Part shown: in pieces, positions 9,332 through 18,549 of the stretch | Layout: each line of letters begins with the position of its first letter | How positions within the stretch are numbered: position 1 is the first letter of the stretch | Origin: Symmachiella macrocystis | Lineage (GTDB): Bacteria > Planctomycetota > Planctomycetia > Planctomycetales > Planctomycetaceae | Direction of reading: 5' to 3' | Assembly: GCF_007860075.1 (NCBI RefSeq) | Contig: NZ_SJPP01000002.1 | Coordinates: forward strand, 1 to 64,000 | DNA: 64,000 nucleotides | The notes under the pieces: generated by a model | What the model was told of the DNA's origin: nothing | Database searches by the model: none | Seen by the model: the letters and a program-made list of their open reading frames with translations, nothing else | Translations under genes and position numbers: made by a program

Positions 9332-10864
9332 TCATTCCAGCCAATACGAATAGAACTGCGTGTTGCGGAGCCTGAATCGCAGGCTCACACTTTGGGCCTT
9401 CAGCTTGGCGATGTTTCCGTCGGCCCACGTCACCCGCTCACGCATCAGATCGCCGCTGAGCGGCTCTGATTGGGCGACGACATTGCCGGCTCCATCCAAC
9501 ACATCCACACGAAGCTCGCCCTGCCGTGCGTCAAGGTTGACGAAAAGCTTGGAGCCGGTCGGCTCGAAGGGTTCCGTCTGGATCATGCCTTCGGTATCAC
9601 CTGAATCCAGCGAGATGAACCCATCCCGGCGTAGCACGGCCAAGCAAATCGCACCAGCGTTGCGTTCGACGTCTTTCGGCTGGGCACGGTATTGGATTCC
9701 CGTGTAATAGAACCACAACTCGTCGCCGCGAATCACCGGGGAACTCGGTCCAATGAGTTGCGTCAGATCGTAGGCGCTTTTGCCAATCGGTGATGGCCCG
9801 ATAAACGTCTTGCGGTTGCCAAGTCGTTTGAACGTCTTGAGATCTCGACTGCACACGAGTTGGATTAGGTGGAAGCCGTCTTTGTTCCAGCGATTGTCAT
9901 TGGAGTGGAACATGGCCGGGGTTCCGATGTAGAGGCCTTCATAGCGAAACAACCCTATGTTGTACACATCCACTTTGTGTTCCGCGATATGGCCTTTGTA
10001 TGAGTCGTGAATGTCCCACAGGGGCCCCTGGATTTGAAGCTTGGGGTCAGCCCGGCGAGCCTTGATGTTTTCTCGGCCGCGTTGCTGATCGAATTCGTCG
10101 GCATGGAACAGCACGCCGGTGTCTTTCCAATTCGTGAAATCTTGGCTGGTCCAGATACCATGCGAACGGCCAAACGGCCCGCCCCGCTTTAGCGTAGCGA
10201 TGAACGTCTTGTGCTCACGGTCGTAGCTAAGGTTGGATTCATCTGATGAAGGAAGCACGGCTGCGTCCAAAAGCTTCCAGCGGATACCATCGGCGCTGAC
10301 CATCGGCTTGCGGTTGATAACTCCGTAAAAACCTTTGAAGCGTCGGTTGTGATCGGGGTCATCGGGATCATAGACAACATTTTCAATGCCGTTTTCGGGC
10401 CACGCATGGCCGGGAACGACGGAGATGAAATTGTTCTCCAGCGAACCTTTGATGTTCATCTGCCCCAGCACAGGCTTGGTCCAACGCAGGCCGTCCTTGC
10501 TTTCCGCGTAAGTCGTCCCTGCTAAGCCGGGAATGTTCGTGGAGGTGATCATCCAGATTTTGTACACGCCCCGTTCTTCATCCCAAACCGGCGCGCAGCG
10601 GGTTTGCAGCGTGGTCTCCCACTTTTGGTCCGGAATGATGACCGCTCCACGCTTGGCCGGCCGGTGCATCGTGCGTTTGAGGTTATCGATCTTTGCGATG
10701 CCGACATCGTCAAGGAACAGCTGCCGCTCGCCCGACGGCACTTGGAAGGCCTTCTCATCATCCGCCGCAGCCAATACGGACATCTGTGACACGATCATAA
10801 CGACCGCGGCACCGCCCCACAGAACCTTTGAGATCCAGTTTGCCATTTGCATGATTCGGTCCAT
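9332..10864 (-). CDS. Secreted glycosidase-like five-bladed propeller protein
   Basis: About 510 residues from ATG 10864, chosen because the following MQMANWISKVLWGG forms the start of a signal peptide; a TTG at 10930 gives 532 residues without support. The conserved family start RQLFLDDVGIAKIDNLKRT is present, followed by PDQKWE and repeated blade motifs ESKDGLRWTKP, SADGIRWKLLD and SQDFTNWKDTG. The C-terminal module (LRVDVLDGAGNVV ... VSLRFRLRNTQFYSYWLE) is a beta-sandwich shared by all four paralogs here. The fold resembles GH43/GH32 propellers, but I cannot confirm catalytic acids. It is adjacent to its amber-interrupted paralog and the acyltransferase gene, on the same strand. Confidence 0.75.
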   Translation of the reverse strand: MDRIMQMANWISKVLWGGAAVVMIVSQMSVLAAADDEKAFQVPSGERQLFLDDVGIAKIDNLKRTMHRPAKRGAVIIPDQKWETTLQTRCAPVWDEERGVYKIWMITSTNIPGLAGTTYAESKDGLRWTKPVLGQMNIKGSLENNFISVVPGHAWPENGIENVVYDPDDPDHNRRFKGFYGVINRKPMVSADGIRWKLLDAAVLPSSDESNLSYDREHKTFIATLKRGGPFGRSHGIWTSQDFTNWKDTGVLFHADEFDQQRGRENIKARRADPKLQIQGPLWDIHDSYKGHIAEHKVDVYNIGLFRYEGLYIGTPAMFHSNDNRWNKDGFHLIQLVCSRDLKTFKRLGNRKTFIGPSPIGKSAYDLTQLIGPSSPVIRGDELWFYYTGIQYRAQPKDVERNAGAICLAVLRRDGFISLDSGDTEGMIQTEPFEPTGSKLFVNLDARQGELRVDVLDGAGNVVAQSEPLSGDLMRERVTWADGNIAKLKAQSVSLRFRLRNTQFYSYWLE

Positions 10865-10951
10865 TGTCAGCACAGATTGGTTCGAATACGCCTCGTCTTT
10901 CAAACACTCCACAATTGACAAGCTCTTCAATAATCGACGACCGGTATTTTT

Positions 10952-12061
10952 CTAGACACGCCAGAATATTCGCTTGCGGTAGAGATAGTAAAGAATCCCC
11001 CACTTCATCGAAAACATGATGACTTCAATGAACAGCGGATGTAGCTTACTTTGCTCGTCATGTAGTAACAAATGGGCGATGTCTCGGAAGGCTATGAATT
11101 GTTGAGCGACGTAGATGAGCAAGGGATTCATTCCAATGACAACAAACACGAATGCCCAGGCTCGGATTTTCCAGACATCGATGATCAAGTAGAACAAAGC
11201 AAGGGACATCAGACTCCAGCCGATCGTCACCATTACGAAAGAACTGGACCACAGATTTTTGTTGATCGGGAATTGGCTGTCCCAAGACTGACCGATCAGC
11301 CAGGACACGATTCCGATCAGGAACATGATCCCCACTTTTTCATAGCCCGACCTGTCAGTTTTCCGAATCAGATCGCCTGTCATGATTCCGGCCAATACAT
11401 TCACCACGGATGGAATTGTTGCCAAGAGACCGTTGGGGTCGCGATCCGTCGCGTATAATCGCCCTGGCATAAACATGCGGTCGATGTAACTGGCCAGAGT
11501 ATGTCCCGGTGTCAAATCGCCTGCTCCATACCCTGGCACGGGAATCAGCGTCATCACTGCCCAATACCCGAGCAAGATGGAAGCACAGCAAACCAGGCGC
11601 CCTGCCCAGTTCTTGATATGCATCGCCAGAAGCGCACCAACCATGTAACCTAAGCCGATACGACCGAGCACGCTGCAATAGATGACGTTATCGAATTCGA
11701 GAGACAACAGGCCGTTGCAGATGGCCCCCAGCAAAATCAACGAGCATCCTCGCGTGAAAACGTGAACATGCAAGGTCCATAACCCCTCGCCCCGTTCGAT
11801 CCGCTTGTTGAGCGAGAACGTAAACGACACGCCTGCAAGAAACATGAAGAGCGGGAATATCAAATCGAAGAATGTGAATCCGTTCCATTGGGGATGATGG
11901 AATTCGGTCTCGATTCTCTTCAAAAACTCCCAGTCAGTATATTCCGCCGAAAGGCGAGTCATATTCTCTGCGCCAGCGATCAAGAACATGTCAAACCCGC
12001 GCAATGCGTCGAGGGACATCAATCGCTGCGGAGTCGTGAGAAGTTTTTGTTGTGTTGTCAT
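10952..12061 (-). CDS. Multispanning acyltransferase, heparan-alpha-glucosaminide N-acetyltransferase-like (DUF5009/COG4299)
   Basis: 369 residues starting RLMSLDALRGFDMFLIAGAE, the hallmark N-terminus of this family, followed by FTFFDLIFPLFMFLAGVSF with the FDLIFP motif. About ten hydrophobic segments follow, consistent with an inner-membrane protein. The family transfers acetyl groups across the membrane to sugar amines. It is the first gene of the minus-strand group that continues with two secreted propeller enzymes, so it probably helps process the same amino-sugar-containing polymer (inference). Length matches the family. Confidence 0.85.
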   Translation of the reverse strand: MTTQQKLLTTPQRLMSLDALRGFDMFLIAGAENMTRLSAEYTDWEFLKRIETEFHHPQWNGFTFFDLIFPLFMFLAGVSFTFSLNKRIERGEGLWTLHVHVFTRGCSLILLGAICNGLLSLEFDNVIYCSVLGRIGLGYMVGALLAMHIKNWAGRLVCCASILLGYWAVMTLIPVPGYGAGDLTPGHTLASYIDRMFMPGRLYATDRDPNGLLATIPSVVNVLAGIMTGDLIRKTDRSGYEKVGIMFLIGIVSWLIGQSWDSQFPINKNLWSSSFVMVTIGWSLMSLALFYLIIDVWKIRAWAFVFVVIGMNPLLIYVAQQFIAFRDIAHLLLHDEQSKLHPLFIEVIMFSMKWGILYYLYRKRIFWRV

Positions 12062-12384
12062 GCTGAGTTTCTCAACCGCTGATTGCCTCTACGCTGGTTC
12101 AAGGACAGGACGTTAATCTTACTCTTAATCGCAATCTCAATCTTGCCCGACGAGGACGAAGACTATGTGTCTGATTGATTTTATTCGCAAGTTGCTCATT
12201 CGTTACGGCTTTTAATGTGTGATAGGCTGTTTCGGCCTAGCGCTCCTGCGGCCGATGCCTCAACGTATCGGCCGGACTGCGAACGCCCCCGCCGCATTTG
12301 TGTCTTTTCGCAGAAGGAGGTGTTTTTGCGCGCTGTGTTCAAGTTGCGACGCCCGTGCCGGTCATTCAGAGATTCTCTCTCTTT

Positions 12385-12609
12385 GTGTTAACCAAACGTG
12401 GGTACCAAAACATTTTCACCGACCGGTTATGCCCCAAATGTGGTGCCGACCACGTGGCCGAGATTCTCTATGGACTTCCCAACGACACTGAGGACCTGCA
12501 ACGGGAATTGAACGCGGGACGAATTGTTCTTGGGGGCTGCGTAGTAACTGGCGATGATCCAGAGTGGCACTGCAATGAATGCCAGCACGACTGGCGATCG
12601 GACTCGTAA
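12385..12609 (+). CDS. Small zinc-ribbon protein
   Basis: 74 residues from GTG 12385; the start is uncertain because the frame is open upstream to a TTG at 12298. Two Cys pairs, CPKCGADH and CNECQHDW, flank the conserved body EILYGLPND and IVLGGCVVTGDDPEWHC. This is a widespread family of short zinc-ribbon proteins of unknown role. There is no convincing ribosome site. The 18 bases at the GTG (TCTCTCTTTGTGTTAACC) also occur in the leader of IS copy A. Confidence 0.65.
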   Translation: MLTKRGYQNIFTDRLCPKCGADHVAEILYGLPNDTEDLQRELNAGRIVLGGCVVTGDDPEWHCNECQHDWRSDS

Positions 12610-12693
12610 TACAAACTCTGGCGTATACGGCGGCTGTTCCCGCTGGCCATTTCGTAAAGTTGAATTTTCCAGAAGTACCTACGAGGCAACATC

Positions 12694-12960
12694 TTACGGT
12701 GACTTGGCGTGGCGGACTGTTATCTCACGGCACATTGCCACAAACTCCTCGACGGTCAACGTGCTTTTTGCCGCGTTAACCTGTTGATCGACGACCCATA
12801 GATTGCTGATCTCGTGCGTTCCACCGCGGGAGAGCGGGACAATGTGGTCGAGCGAAGCATTCTCTGGAGTGAGTTCGCGTCCGCTGAGAGCACAGCGGAA
12901 ACGTTGGCGTTCAATCAGTTCCATGATCATCTTGGCGGTGACAGTCGCGGGTGTTGGCAT
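12694..12960 (-). CDS. HNH endonuclease
   Basis: 88 residues. The start at ATG 12960 is fixed by AAAGGAGG six bases upstream. The HNH core is clear: CALSGREL, LDHIVPLSRGGTHEISNLW (His39 and the paired Asn-Leu-Trp) and VNAAKSTLTVEEF. Only one Cys is seen (CALSG), so the structural zinc site is probably absent. It is the last gene of a minus-strand module with a DUF2924 gene and a truncated recombinase, which points to a mobile origin. It may be a free-standing nuclease or a packaging/homing-type enzyme. Confidence 0.85.
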   Translation of the reverse strand: MPTPATVTAKMIMELIERQRFRCALSGRELTPENASLDHIVPLSRGGTHEISNLWVVDQQVNAAKSTLTVEEFVAMCREITVRHAKSP

Positions 12961-13423
12961 ATCGGCCTCCTTTCCTCTTGTTGTGGTTGTTGGATACAGT
13001 GTGCGCCCAGCGAATCCATCCACTGCGGCTGTGGCGGCGAAAGCGGTTGTTGCCTTGCTCCCAGAGACGTGTTTTGGCATCACTCCAGGTACGGGTTGAG
13101 TAGCACTGGAATCGCTGTCTCCCACGGGCTTTGGTGGGAGAGAATCGACGCCGCAATCGGAGTGATGCGGCTAGGCTTTGCACTTTTCTCTTCCAGGGAG
13201 TCATTCGGCGCCTACCGGATCGCCTGGACAATTGGCTCTTCATGCGTTGGACAGCCAATCGCCATTCCCACGCTCGGAGTACGGGGGAGTCAAGAACGCC
13301 TTCGAGATCCGACAGTCGCTTCTTGCTGGACAGCGGGCGTCCGTGCCGGTCGACAAGAATGACGACATCTCCCAGGTCGATCGCGTTGACGGTTACTTGT
13401 TGCACATTGATTTCATGGTTCAC
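12911..13423 (-). CDS. Hypothetical basic protein upstream of the HNH gene
   Basis: 170 residues from a GTG at 13423, supported by GGAGG nine bases upstream. The first ~45 residues (VNAIDLGDVVILVDRHGRPLSSKKRLSDLEGVL; shown only in part) look structured. The remainder is very Arg-rich and includes WSDAKTRLWEQGNNRFRRHS, a pattern I associate with small phage or mobile-element proteins. Its 3' end overlaps the HNH start by 50 bp in another frame. No function assigned. Confidence 0.5.
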   Translation of the reverse strand: MNHEINVQQVTVNAIDLGDVVILVDRHGRPLSSKKRLSDLEGVLDSPVLRAWEWRLAVQRMKSQLSRRSGRRRMTPWKRKVQSLAASLRLRRRFSPTKARGRQRFQCYSTRTWSDAKTRLWEQGNNRFRRHSRSGWIRWAHTVSNNHNKRKGGRYANTRDCHRQDDHGTD

Positions 13424-13663
13424 TTCGTCATTCCTCCGTGCGGGATGTCCGCATTTGCCACGTGACGCAACTCTTGCCCGCGTGTTATGGAGGGTGGTGA
13501 AGCAGGACCGTCGCTACATCCAGAGTTAGATCCTTCGCCGTGGGCGAACGCTTGGCCACGGGAGGGTTGCGTCCGCCACTTTTCGGGTGGCTCGTCACTT
13601 CTGAATGGTTGCCGCGATGGGTGGAGGTTTGTGGACGTCACATTCATGTTGATTTCTGTCGTT

Positions 13664-13689
13664 GCGAGGTTACGAGGTTATGCGGGTTA
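13664..13689. repeat. Three tandem GCGAGGTTA-like units
   Basis: GCGAGGTTA, CGAGGTTA and GCGGGTTA follow each other at 9-bp steps. They are the same unit as in the array at 13819-13890; one inverted copy (TAACCTCGC) lies at 13772-13780. Confidence 0.6.
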
Positions 13690-13807
13690 TTTTCCCGCTA
13701 CTTTTATGTGCGCGGTTTTTGTTCCTGCGCGTGCGCGCCTGCGCACATGCGAAGGGAGAGAAATCGGGGCGTAACCTCGCAAAATCGCCGTAAGTCCTTA
13801 TGCCCCT

Positions 13808-13987
13808 TCAAAAGGCATGCGAGGTTACGGTCTGAAAGTGCGAGGTTATGGGCTCCAAAAGCGAGGTTACGTGCCCAATTTGCGAGGTTAGTCCTTCCTC
13901 GGTGGACTTGCGCGTGTAGATCGCACAACGAACCACTGTGGCGGGTTGGCTGCGGGCACCGTTGGAGCGTGTAGCTATGTTGGTCAT
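13808..13987 (-). pseudogene. Serine recombinase, N-terminal remnant
   Basis: The ATG at 13987 overlaps the stop of the DUF2924 gene (ATGA), with AAGGAGG upstream. The first 33 residues end in VVRCAIYTRKSTEEGL, the N-terminus of large serine recombinases with the catalytic Ser28. The expected continuation (EQxFNSLDAQRE in relatives) is absent. Instead the frame runs into the 21-bp repeats (TSQIGHV, TSLLEPI, TSHFQTV, TSHAF) and stops at 59 residues. The DUF2924-recombinase order is a known mobile-element arrangement, so this is the remnant of its integrase. Confidence 0.75.
13819..13890. repeat. Four GCGAGGTTA repeats at exact 21-bp spacing
   Basis: Exact copies start at 13819, 13840, 13861 and 13882, each 21 bp apart, with unrelated 12-bp spacers. 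Twenty-one bp is both seven codons and two helical turns. The array starts just where homology of the truncated recombinase ends. Iteron-like protein-binding sites or a heptad-coding repeat are both possible. Confidence 0.75.
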
Positions 13988-14481
13988 CGGCGCGCCTCCT
14001 TTCGCAACCGAAAGAAGAGGTAACCGTTGGTATGCGTGCCGGTGATTGCTTTGGCCACAGCAATCAAAGATCGGTAGACTTGGCCATCGTGCTCAAAACC
14101 ATGTTCCAAGACACGGACTTGTACGGTTTGTCCTTTGTACTCGCGGGTCAGCACCGTCCCTGGCAACGGCAGACGCTGATCGCGGGAGAACGTCACTGTG
14201 GATGTGGTGGTCAACTCTGACGGCGACGGGGATTCCGGCGTCAACTTCGGCGGTGACATTCGCAGATCGGCTTCATTCGCCAATTCGTCCGCCCGCTGGC
14301 GGGCGCGCTTCGACAAGCCGCCTTCCGCCTGAGCCTGCATTCGCCAAGCGATCCGCTTGATCAGCCAAGCCTTGTTACCTGTGCGGGTTTCGTCATCGAA
14401 GAGTTCCGCGTATTTCACACGGAGCTCCTTGACGGTCATCTTTCTCAGTGTGGCAACTTCTTGACCAATGCTCAACGACAT
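13984..14481 (-). CDS. DUF2924 family protein
   Basis: 165 residues from ATG 14481 (MSLSIGQEVA), chosen because AAGGAG lies five bases upstream. Recognised by the family pattern: LRVKYAELFDDETRTGNKAWLIKRIAWRMQ at residues ~20-50 (partly quoted), then PGTVLTREYKGQTVQVRVLEHGFE and YRSLIAVAKAITGTHTNGYLFF. DUF2924 proteins normally sit directly before a large serine recombinase and may assist or regulate it. Here the recombinase start overlaps the stop but is truncated. Confidence 0.85.
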   Translation of the reverse strand: MSLSIGQEVATLRKMTVKELRVKYAELFDDETRTGNKAWLIKRIAWRMQAQAEGGLSKRARQRADELANEADLRMSPPKLTPESPSPSELTTTSTVTFSRDQRLPLPGTVLTREYKGQTVQVRVLEHGFEHDGQVYRSLIAVAKAITGTHTNGYLFFRLRKEARR

Positions 14482-14514
14482 GCGTTTCTCCTTGTCTGGA
14501 GTTCTCAAAAACCG

Positions 14515-14700
14515 TTAACCGTGGTGGTCACTGAGCACGGTTTCTGGAGGAACCTCAAGGCATGTCGGGGAATTGGTTTGTGAAATTTCGCCAGATAGTG
14601 CCGCACGGGTGCTGAGTCTGAGAATGGCGGCGGCGAAGATGCGTGCGAGTTCGGGGCGAAAGTCATCGGGATCTGGACAAGTACCGTTGTGCCGGGGCAT
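14515..14700 (-). CDS. Small hypothetical protein of the DUF2924-recombinase module
   Basis: 61 residues from ATG 14700 with GGAGACACT before the start. It contains DDFRPELARIFAAAILRLSTRAAL and a Pro/Glu-rich tail ending LSDHHG. Short proteins of this kind often precede DUF2924 genes in recombinase modules, from my knowledge of such loci. It ends 34 bp before the DUF2924 start on the same strand. Confidence 0.6.
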   Translation of the reverse strand: MPRHNGTCPDPDDFRPELARIFAAAILRLSTRAALSGEISQTNSPTCLEVPPETVLSDHHG

Positions 14701-15123
14701 AGTGTCTCCAGGGGATTGTGTAGAAGAGCGGCAAGACGACAGTCCAACCGCAACAGCCCGATCGACGGGCTCTACTTGGAGAACTACCCGGTGGTGGTTG
14801 GATGTGACGAACCGCGATGCATCAACATCCCAACGTCGTGCCGAGCAAACTGACACAGAAATTGAGATCGCGGACGAATCAGACCGAATTGACGACGCGT
14901 CAAAGCAACGTTTCTTCGGACAGATAGGCCGTGGGACCGTGAGCAAATTGCGGGTGCCGCACCGCGCGGCTACGATATGCTCTCCGGGTTCATGCTGATC
15001 GGCAAGGTGAGGAAAACCTTTTCAGCCTGATCATGGAACGCCCAGAGTGGCGAGAACTCGCGCAGAAATGTCCAGAATGTTGTGACACACAGCACCACTC
15101 GCCACCCCAATTCAAACTCTGCA

Positions 15124-16638
15124 ATGAACAGTTACGCCCGTTATCAGACATTCTTCGGCGATATCCACAATCATTGTGGCATTTCATACGCGCACGGTTC
15201 GCTCGAAGACGCACTCAACAATGCTCGGCAGCGGCTGGACTTTGTGAGTGTGACGGGACACGCGCACTGGCCGGACATGCCTGAGCCTGATGAGGAGATT
15301 CAATACATCATCGACTTCCATGAGAAAGGTTTTGCGAAACTCAAGGCCGGCTGGAATGAGATGATGGAAACCCTGCGTTCCTTCGATCAGCAAGGTTCGT
15401 TTGTCGTGTTTCCGGGATTTGAAGTGCACTTCACGGCGACCGGCGACCGAAACATCGTCTACCGCGATCTGTCCGGCGAGATACTGTATCCGACTGATCT
15501 CGATGACCTTCATGCACAGCTGCGTCGATTGCGTGAACAGGGCATCGATTCAATTGCACAGCCGCACCACGTTGGATATCGGACCGGTACGCGCGGTATC
15601 GACTGGGGTTCGTTCAGCGACGGGTTCGCCCCGTTTGTTGAAATGCTGTCGATGCACGGTTGCTCCGAATCGAATGAAAACACCCGTCCGTTTCTGCATT
15701 CCATGGGCCCCAGCGACTTTGAGAGTACCATCCAAAGAGGGCTCGAGCGTGGCCTGGTTTTCGGATTCTCAGGCGGTACCGACCATCACAGTGCCCATCC
15801 CGGCAGCTATGGCCACGGGCTCACCGGCGTCTGGGCAGAGCAACTGACGCGTGACGGCATCTGGGACGCGTTGACGAATCGTCGCATGTATGCGCTCACG
15901 GGCGACAAGATGGACGTTCGCTTTACTGTCAACGACGCCCCCATGGGTGCGGTTACGTCCGCAAGTCAAAAACGGAAAGTCGCTTTCGACGTCGAAGCCG
16001 GAGCCGCTATCGACTGTGTGGACATCCTTCGCGATGGACAACTGGTGCGGCGATTTTCACAGTATGAGATCGACAGCTCGTTAGCCGCCGACACGATTCG
16101 AACAAAGCTGTTTCTCGAAGTTGGCTGGGGAGTGCGACACAAATCCACCGACTGGCTGATTGAATTCGGAATCAGCGACGGAACCATCACTTCCGTCGAG
16201 CCGCGTTTCCGGGGCTTCGAGGTCGTGTCGCCGACGGAAGCCACCGAAGTGGATACCTGTTTCCACAGCCGTGTCGTGGAGGCGTCTGAGCGCTCCGTTG
16301 TGTTTCAAACACGAACATCCGGCAATCCGAATAACTCAACTCCGGCCATGCAGGGTTTGTGTCTGCTGGTCGCAGTCCCGCGCACGGCTGTTGTTAAGGC
16401 TGTCTTGAACGGAAACTACGTGGAATGGCCGATTGAAGCGCTTACCGCAGGTGCTCGCACGGGACACCTGGGCAGCATCGATTCCGCTGCATGGCGATTT
16501 CACCGAGCTCCGCTCGAGCACGAATGGCGTTGGGCCGGAGAATGGGTCGACGAACGTGATGGCGATTCGAGCTACTACCTGCGTATACGCCAGCGCAACG
16601 ATCAATGGGCATGGACGTCACCGGTGTTTCTGCGCTAA
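15124..16638 (+). CDS. PHP-domain / DUF3604-like metal-dependent protein
   Basis: 504 residues from ATG 15124; a GTG at 15082 would add 14 residues, and neither has a strong ribosome site. The start of the mature protein shows FFGDIHNHCGISYAHGSLEDAL, the metal-binding HxHC motif of PHP/DUF3604 proteins. Further metal-ligand motifs follow: VSVTGHAHW, IAQPHHVGY and FGFSGGTDHHSAHPG. The C-terminal ~230 residues form a beta-rich domain. There is no signal peptide. Probably a metal-dependent phosphoesterase or hydrolase. It stands alone, pointing away from the mobile module. Confidence 0.75.
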   Translation: MNSYARYQTFFGDIHNHCGISYAHGSLEDALNNARQRLDFVSVTGHAHWPDMPEPDEEIQYIIDFHEKGFAKLKAGWNEMMETLRSFDQQGSFVVFPGFEVHFTATGDRNIVYRDLSGEILYPTDLDDLHAQLRRLREQGIDSIAQPHHVGYRTGTRGIDWGSFSDGFAPFVEMLSMHGCSESNENTRPFLHSMGPSDFESTIQRGLERGLVFGFSGGTDHHSAHPGSYGHGLTGVWAEQLTRDGIWDALTNRRMYALTGDKMDVRFTVNDAPMGAVTSASQKRKVAFDVEAGAAIDCVDILRDGQLVRRFSQYEIDSSLAADTIRTKLFLEVGWGVRHKSTDWLIEFGISDGTITSVEPRFRGFEVVSPTEATEVDTCFHSRVVEASERSVVFQTRTSGNPNNSTPAMQGLCLLVAVPRTAVVKAVLNGNYVEWPIEALTAGARTGHLGSIDSAAWRFHRAPLEHEWRWAGEWVDERDGDSSYYLRIRQRNDQWAWTSPVFLR

Positions 16639-16974
16639 CAGCGCTTCTTATTGACGAAGGGGCTGTAGAATCGATGAAACTGAGGATAGTGTTCAGCCAC
16701 ATGTCTGTGCGGATATGGATGGGTGATGTGTTGCAACACCATCCATTACCGGAAATGTCGCAGCCGTGTACCTGTTGACCTCCATCGGCGATTTGGTCGA
16801 TTGATTTCTTCTTGGTGAAACGAAGTCGAGTTCCGATGGGAAACATCTGAACTGTGATGTGTGCAGGACAAAGAAAACGGTCGGAAAGATTATTTCTCGT
16901 CGAACCGGCTTGAAACTACGAATACTGACTGAATTAACTCATATCGACCAAACTCAACTCAATTGAGGCACCGA
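16639..16974. other. Intergenic, no gene seen
   Basis: About 335 bp upstream of a secreted propeller gene. I see no open frame with coding character, RNA gene or clear hairpin; it may contain the promoter of the downstream gene. Confidence 0.4.
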
Positions 16975-18549
16975 ATGCGACGAACATGCTTATCAGCCTG
17001 CCGTGACGCGATGGGACAAAAATATTTAGTGGTTTTTCTGGCTGCGGTTGCGTTTTTTCCGTGTGTAGTTAATGCGGAATTGAAGCAGCCGAATGTTGTC
17101 GATGTCGGTGCCAAGAAGCAGATATTTCTAGACGGATTGTTTCTCGATTCACAAAACCACGTCCGTCTCACCATGCATAAACCTTATCGCGATGGTCAGA
17201 TCCTCATCAAACCAGACCGTCCCTGGGAAATGGATCCCAAAGGCAGCGAACAGCGAATCAGCCTCTACAGTTGCGTTCTCAAGCAGGACGGTCGTGTCCG
17301 TGTTTGGTACGGCATGGGGCGGGGAGTTGGCAGCCCGGAAATCCGCGTCCTCTATGCGGAATCCAAGGACGGGATCCATTTTACGAAGCCGGAACTCGGC
17401 CTGCACGAAGTCGATGGGTCGAAGGCAAACAACATTGTGCTGCCCGGGCCGCGCATTGCAGGTGCCGCGGTTTGGGTGGATCCCAAAGCCCCGCCGGAGC
17501 ACCGCTACAAGACGCAGACCAAGGTGTATCCCCCGGGCCAGCGGGAGAAATTGGAGATGCACAGTTCGCCGGACGGCATTCACTGGAATCTTTTCGCCGA
17601 GCCGAAAGTTGGCCATATCGACACGCAAAACATCATTTTCTGGGAACCGAGTGTCGGACGCTACCTGTTTTTCACGCGCTTCTGGGAGAAGAATCTGGAT
17701 TTAAACAAACGCTACCGTACGGTACGGCGACTGGAGTCCGACGATTTAGTCACGTGGGAGAACGAGAAGCCGATCATGGTGCCGGACGATCGGGACTGGA
17801 GCATTCACCCGCGTTCCGGTGTATCCGGAAGGCCTCCCGCAGATTTCTATGGGGGCGCTGTCTTCAAGTACGAGGAGGCGGACCAGGCCTATCTAATGTT
17901 CACGCAATCGTACTGGCACTGGATGGACTGGGGAGAAGCGGGATTGGGCCCGGCGACGATTGACGTGCAACTGGCGGTCAGCAGAGACGCGGAGCAATTT
18001 GAGCGTGTTGGCGGGCGGCGACCGTTTTTAAGCCTTGGACCGGAAGGACGATATGACTCGCGGTTCATCTGGGCGATGCCGAATCCGATTCGCATGGGGG
18101 ACGAGCTTTGGATCTACTATGTCGCTTCGAACCGAGACCACTCTCGTATCAGCAAGATCGACCCGCTGGCAGGAAGAGAACTGTCTGGAATCGGTCGTGC
18201 CGTCTTGCGGCTGGATGGTTTCGTCTCGGTTGACGCCGGTTATCGTCCCGGCCGTTTTACGACGCCACCACTGCGTTTTCAGGGAAATCACTTGGAACTC
18301 AATGTCGATGCTGCCGGTGGTGGATCGGTCCGAGTCGAGTTGCTCGATGAGAACAGAGAGCCAATCAAAGGATTTGGAAAGGATGAGGCCATTCCAATTG
18401 CGCGCAATTCCGTGCGCATGCCGGTAGTCTGGAAGCGTAATCCCGACTTGAGTGCTCTAGCCGGGCGCACGGTGCGTATGCGATTTCACATGACAAACGC
18501 CAGCCTGTACGCTTTTCAATTCAAAAAGATTGATACGGCAGAGAATTGA
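16975..18549 (+). CDS. Secreted glycosidase-like propeller protein
   Basis: 524 residues. ATG 16975 is preferred over TTG 16963 because GAGG lies seven bases before it; a signal peptide follows (MGQKYLVVFLAAVAFFPCVV, cleavage after NAE). Family hallmarks: KKQIFLDGLFLDSQNHVRLT, IKPDRPWE, AESKDGIHFTKPELGL, SPDGIHWNLF and a C-terminal sandwich LRFQGNHLELNVDA ... FHMTNASLYAFQF. The Trp that is an amber codon in the paralog at 7344 is intact here. Likely acts on an extracellular polysaccharide; substrate unknown. Confidence 0.75.
   Translation: MRRTCLSACRDAMGQKYLVVFLAAVAFFPCVVNAELKQPNVVDVGAKKQIFLDGLFLDSQNHVRLTMHKPYRDGQILIKPDRPWEMDPKGSEQRISLYSCVLKQDGRVRVWYGMGRGVGSPEIRVLYAESKDGIHFTKPELGLHEVDGSKANNIVLPGPRIAGAAVWVDPKAPPEHRYKTQTKVYPPGQREKLEMHSSPDGIHWNLFAEPKVGHIDTQNIIFWEPSVGRYLFFTRFWEKNLDLNKRYRTVRRLESDDLVTWENEKPIMVPDDRDWSIHPRSGVSGRPPADFYGGAVFKYEEADQAYLMFTQSYWHWMDWGEAGLGPATIDVQLAVSRDAEQFERVGGRRPFLSLGPEGRYDSRFIWAMPNPIRMGDELWIYYVASNRDHSRISKIDPLAGRELSGIGRAVLRLDGFVSVDAGYRPGRFTTPPLRFQGNHLELNVDAAGGGSVRVELLDENREPIKGFGKDEAIPIARNSVRMPVVWKRNPDLSALAGRTVRMRFHMTNASLYAFQFKKIDTAEN

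Noticed and set aside
12694-13125. Longer start for the HNH gene at 13125
   Set aside because: The additional 55 residues are in the region of the upstream gene and lack a ribosome site, whereas ATG 12960 has AAAGGAGG.
13664-13890. CRISPR array
   Set aside because: Repeat units are 9 bp, spacers 12 bp; far too short for CRISPR and no cas genes are present.
13704-14063. Minus-strand frame with repeated NLA heptads as a gene
   Set aside because: It is only the 21-bp repeats translated in another frame; the frame with the ribosome site is the recombinase remnant.
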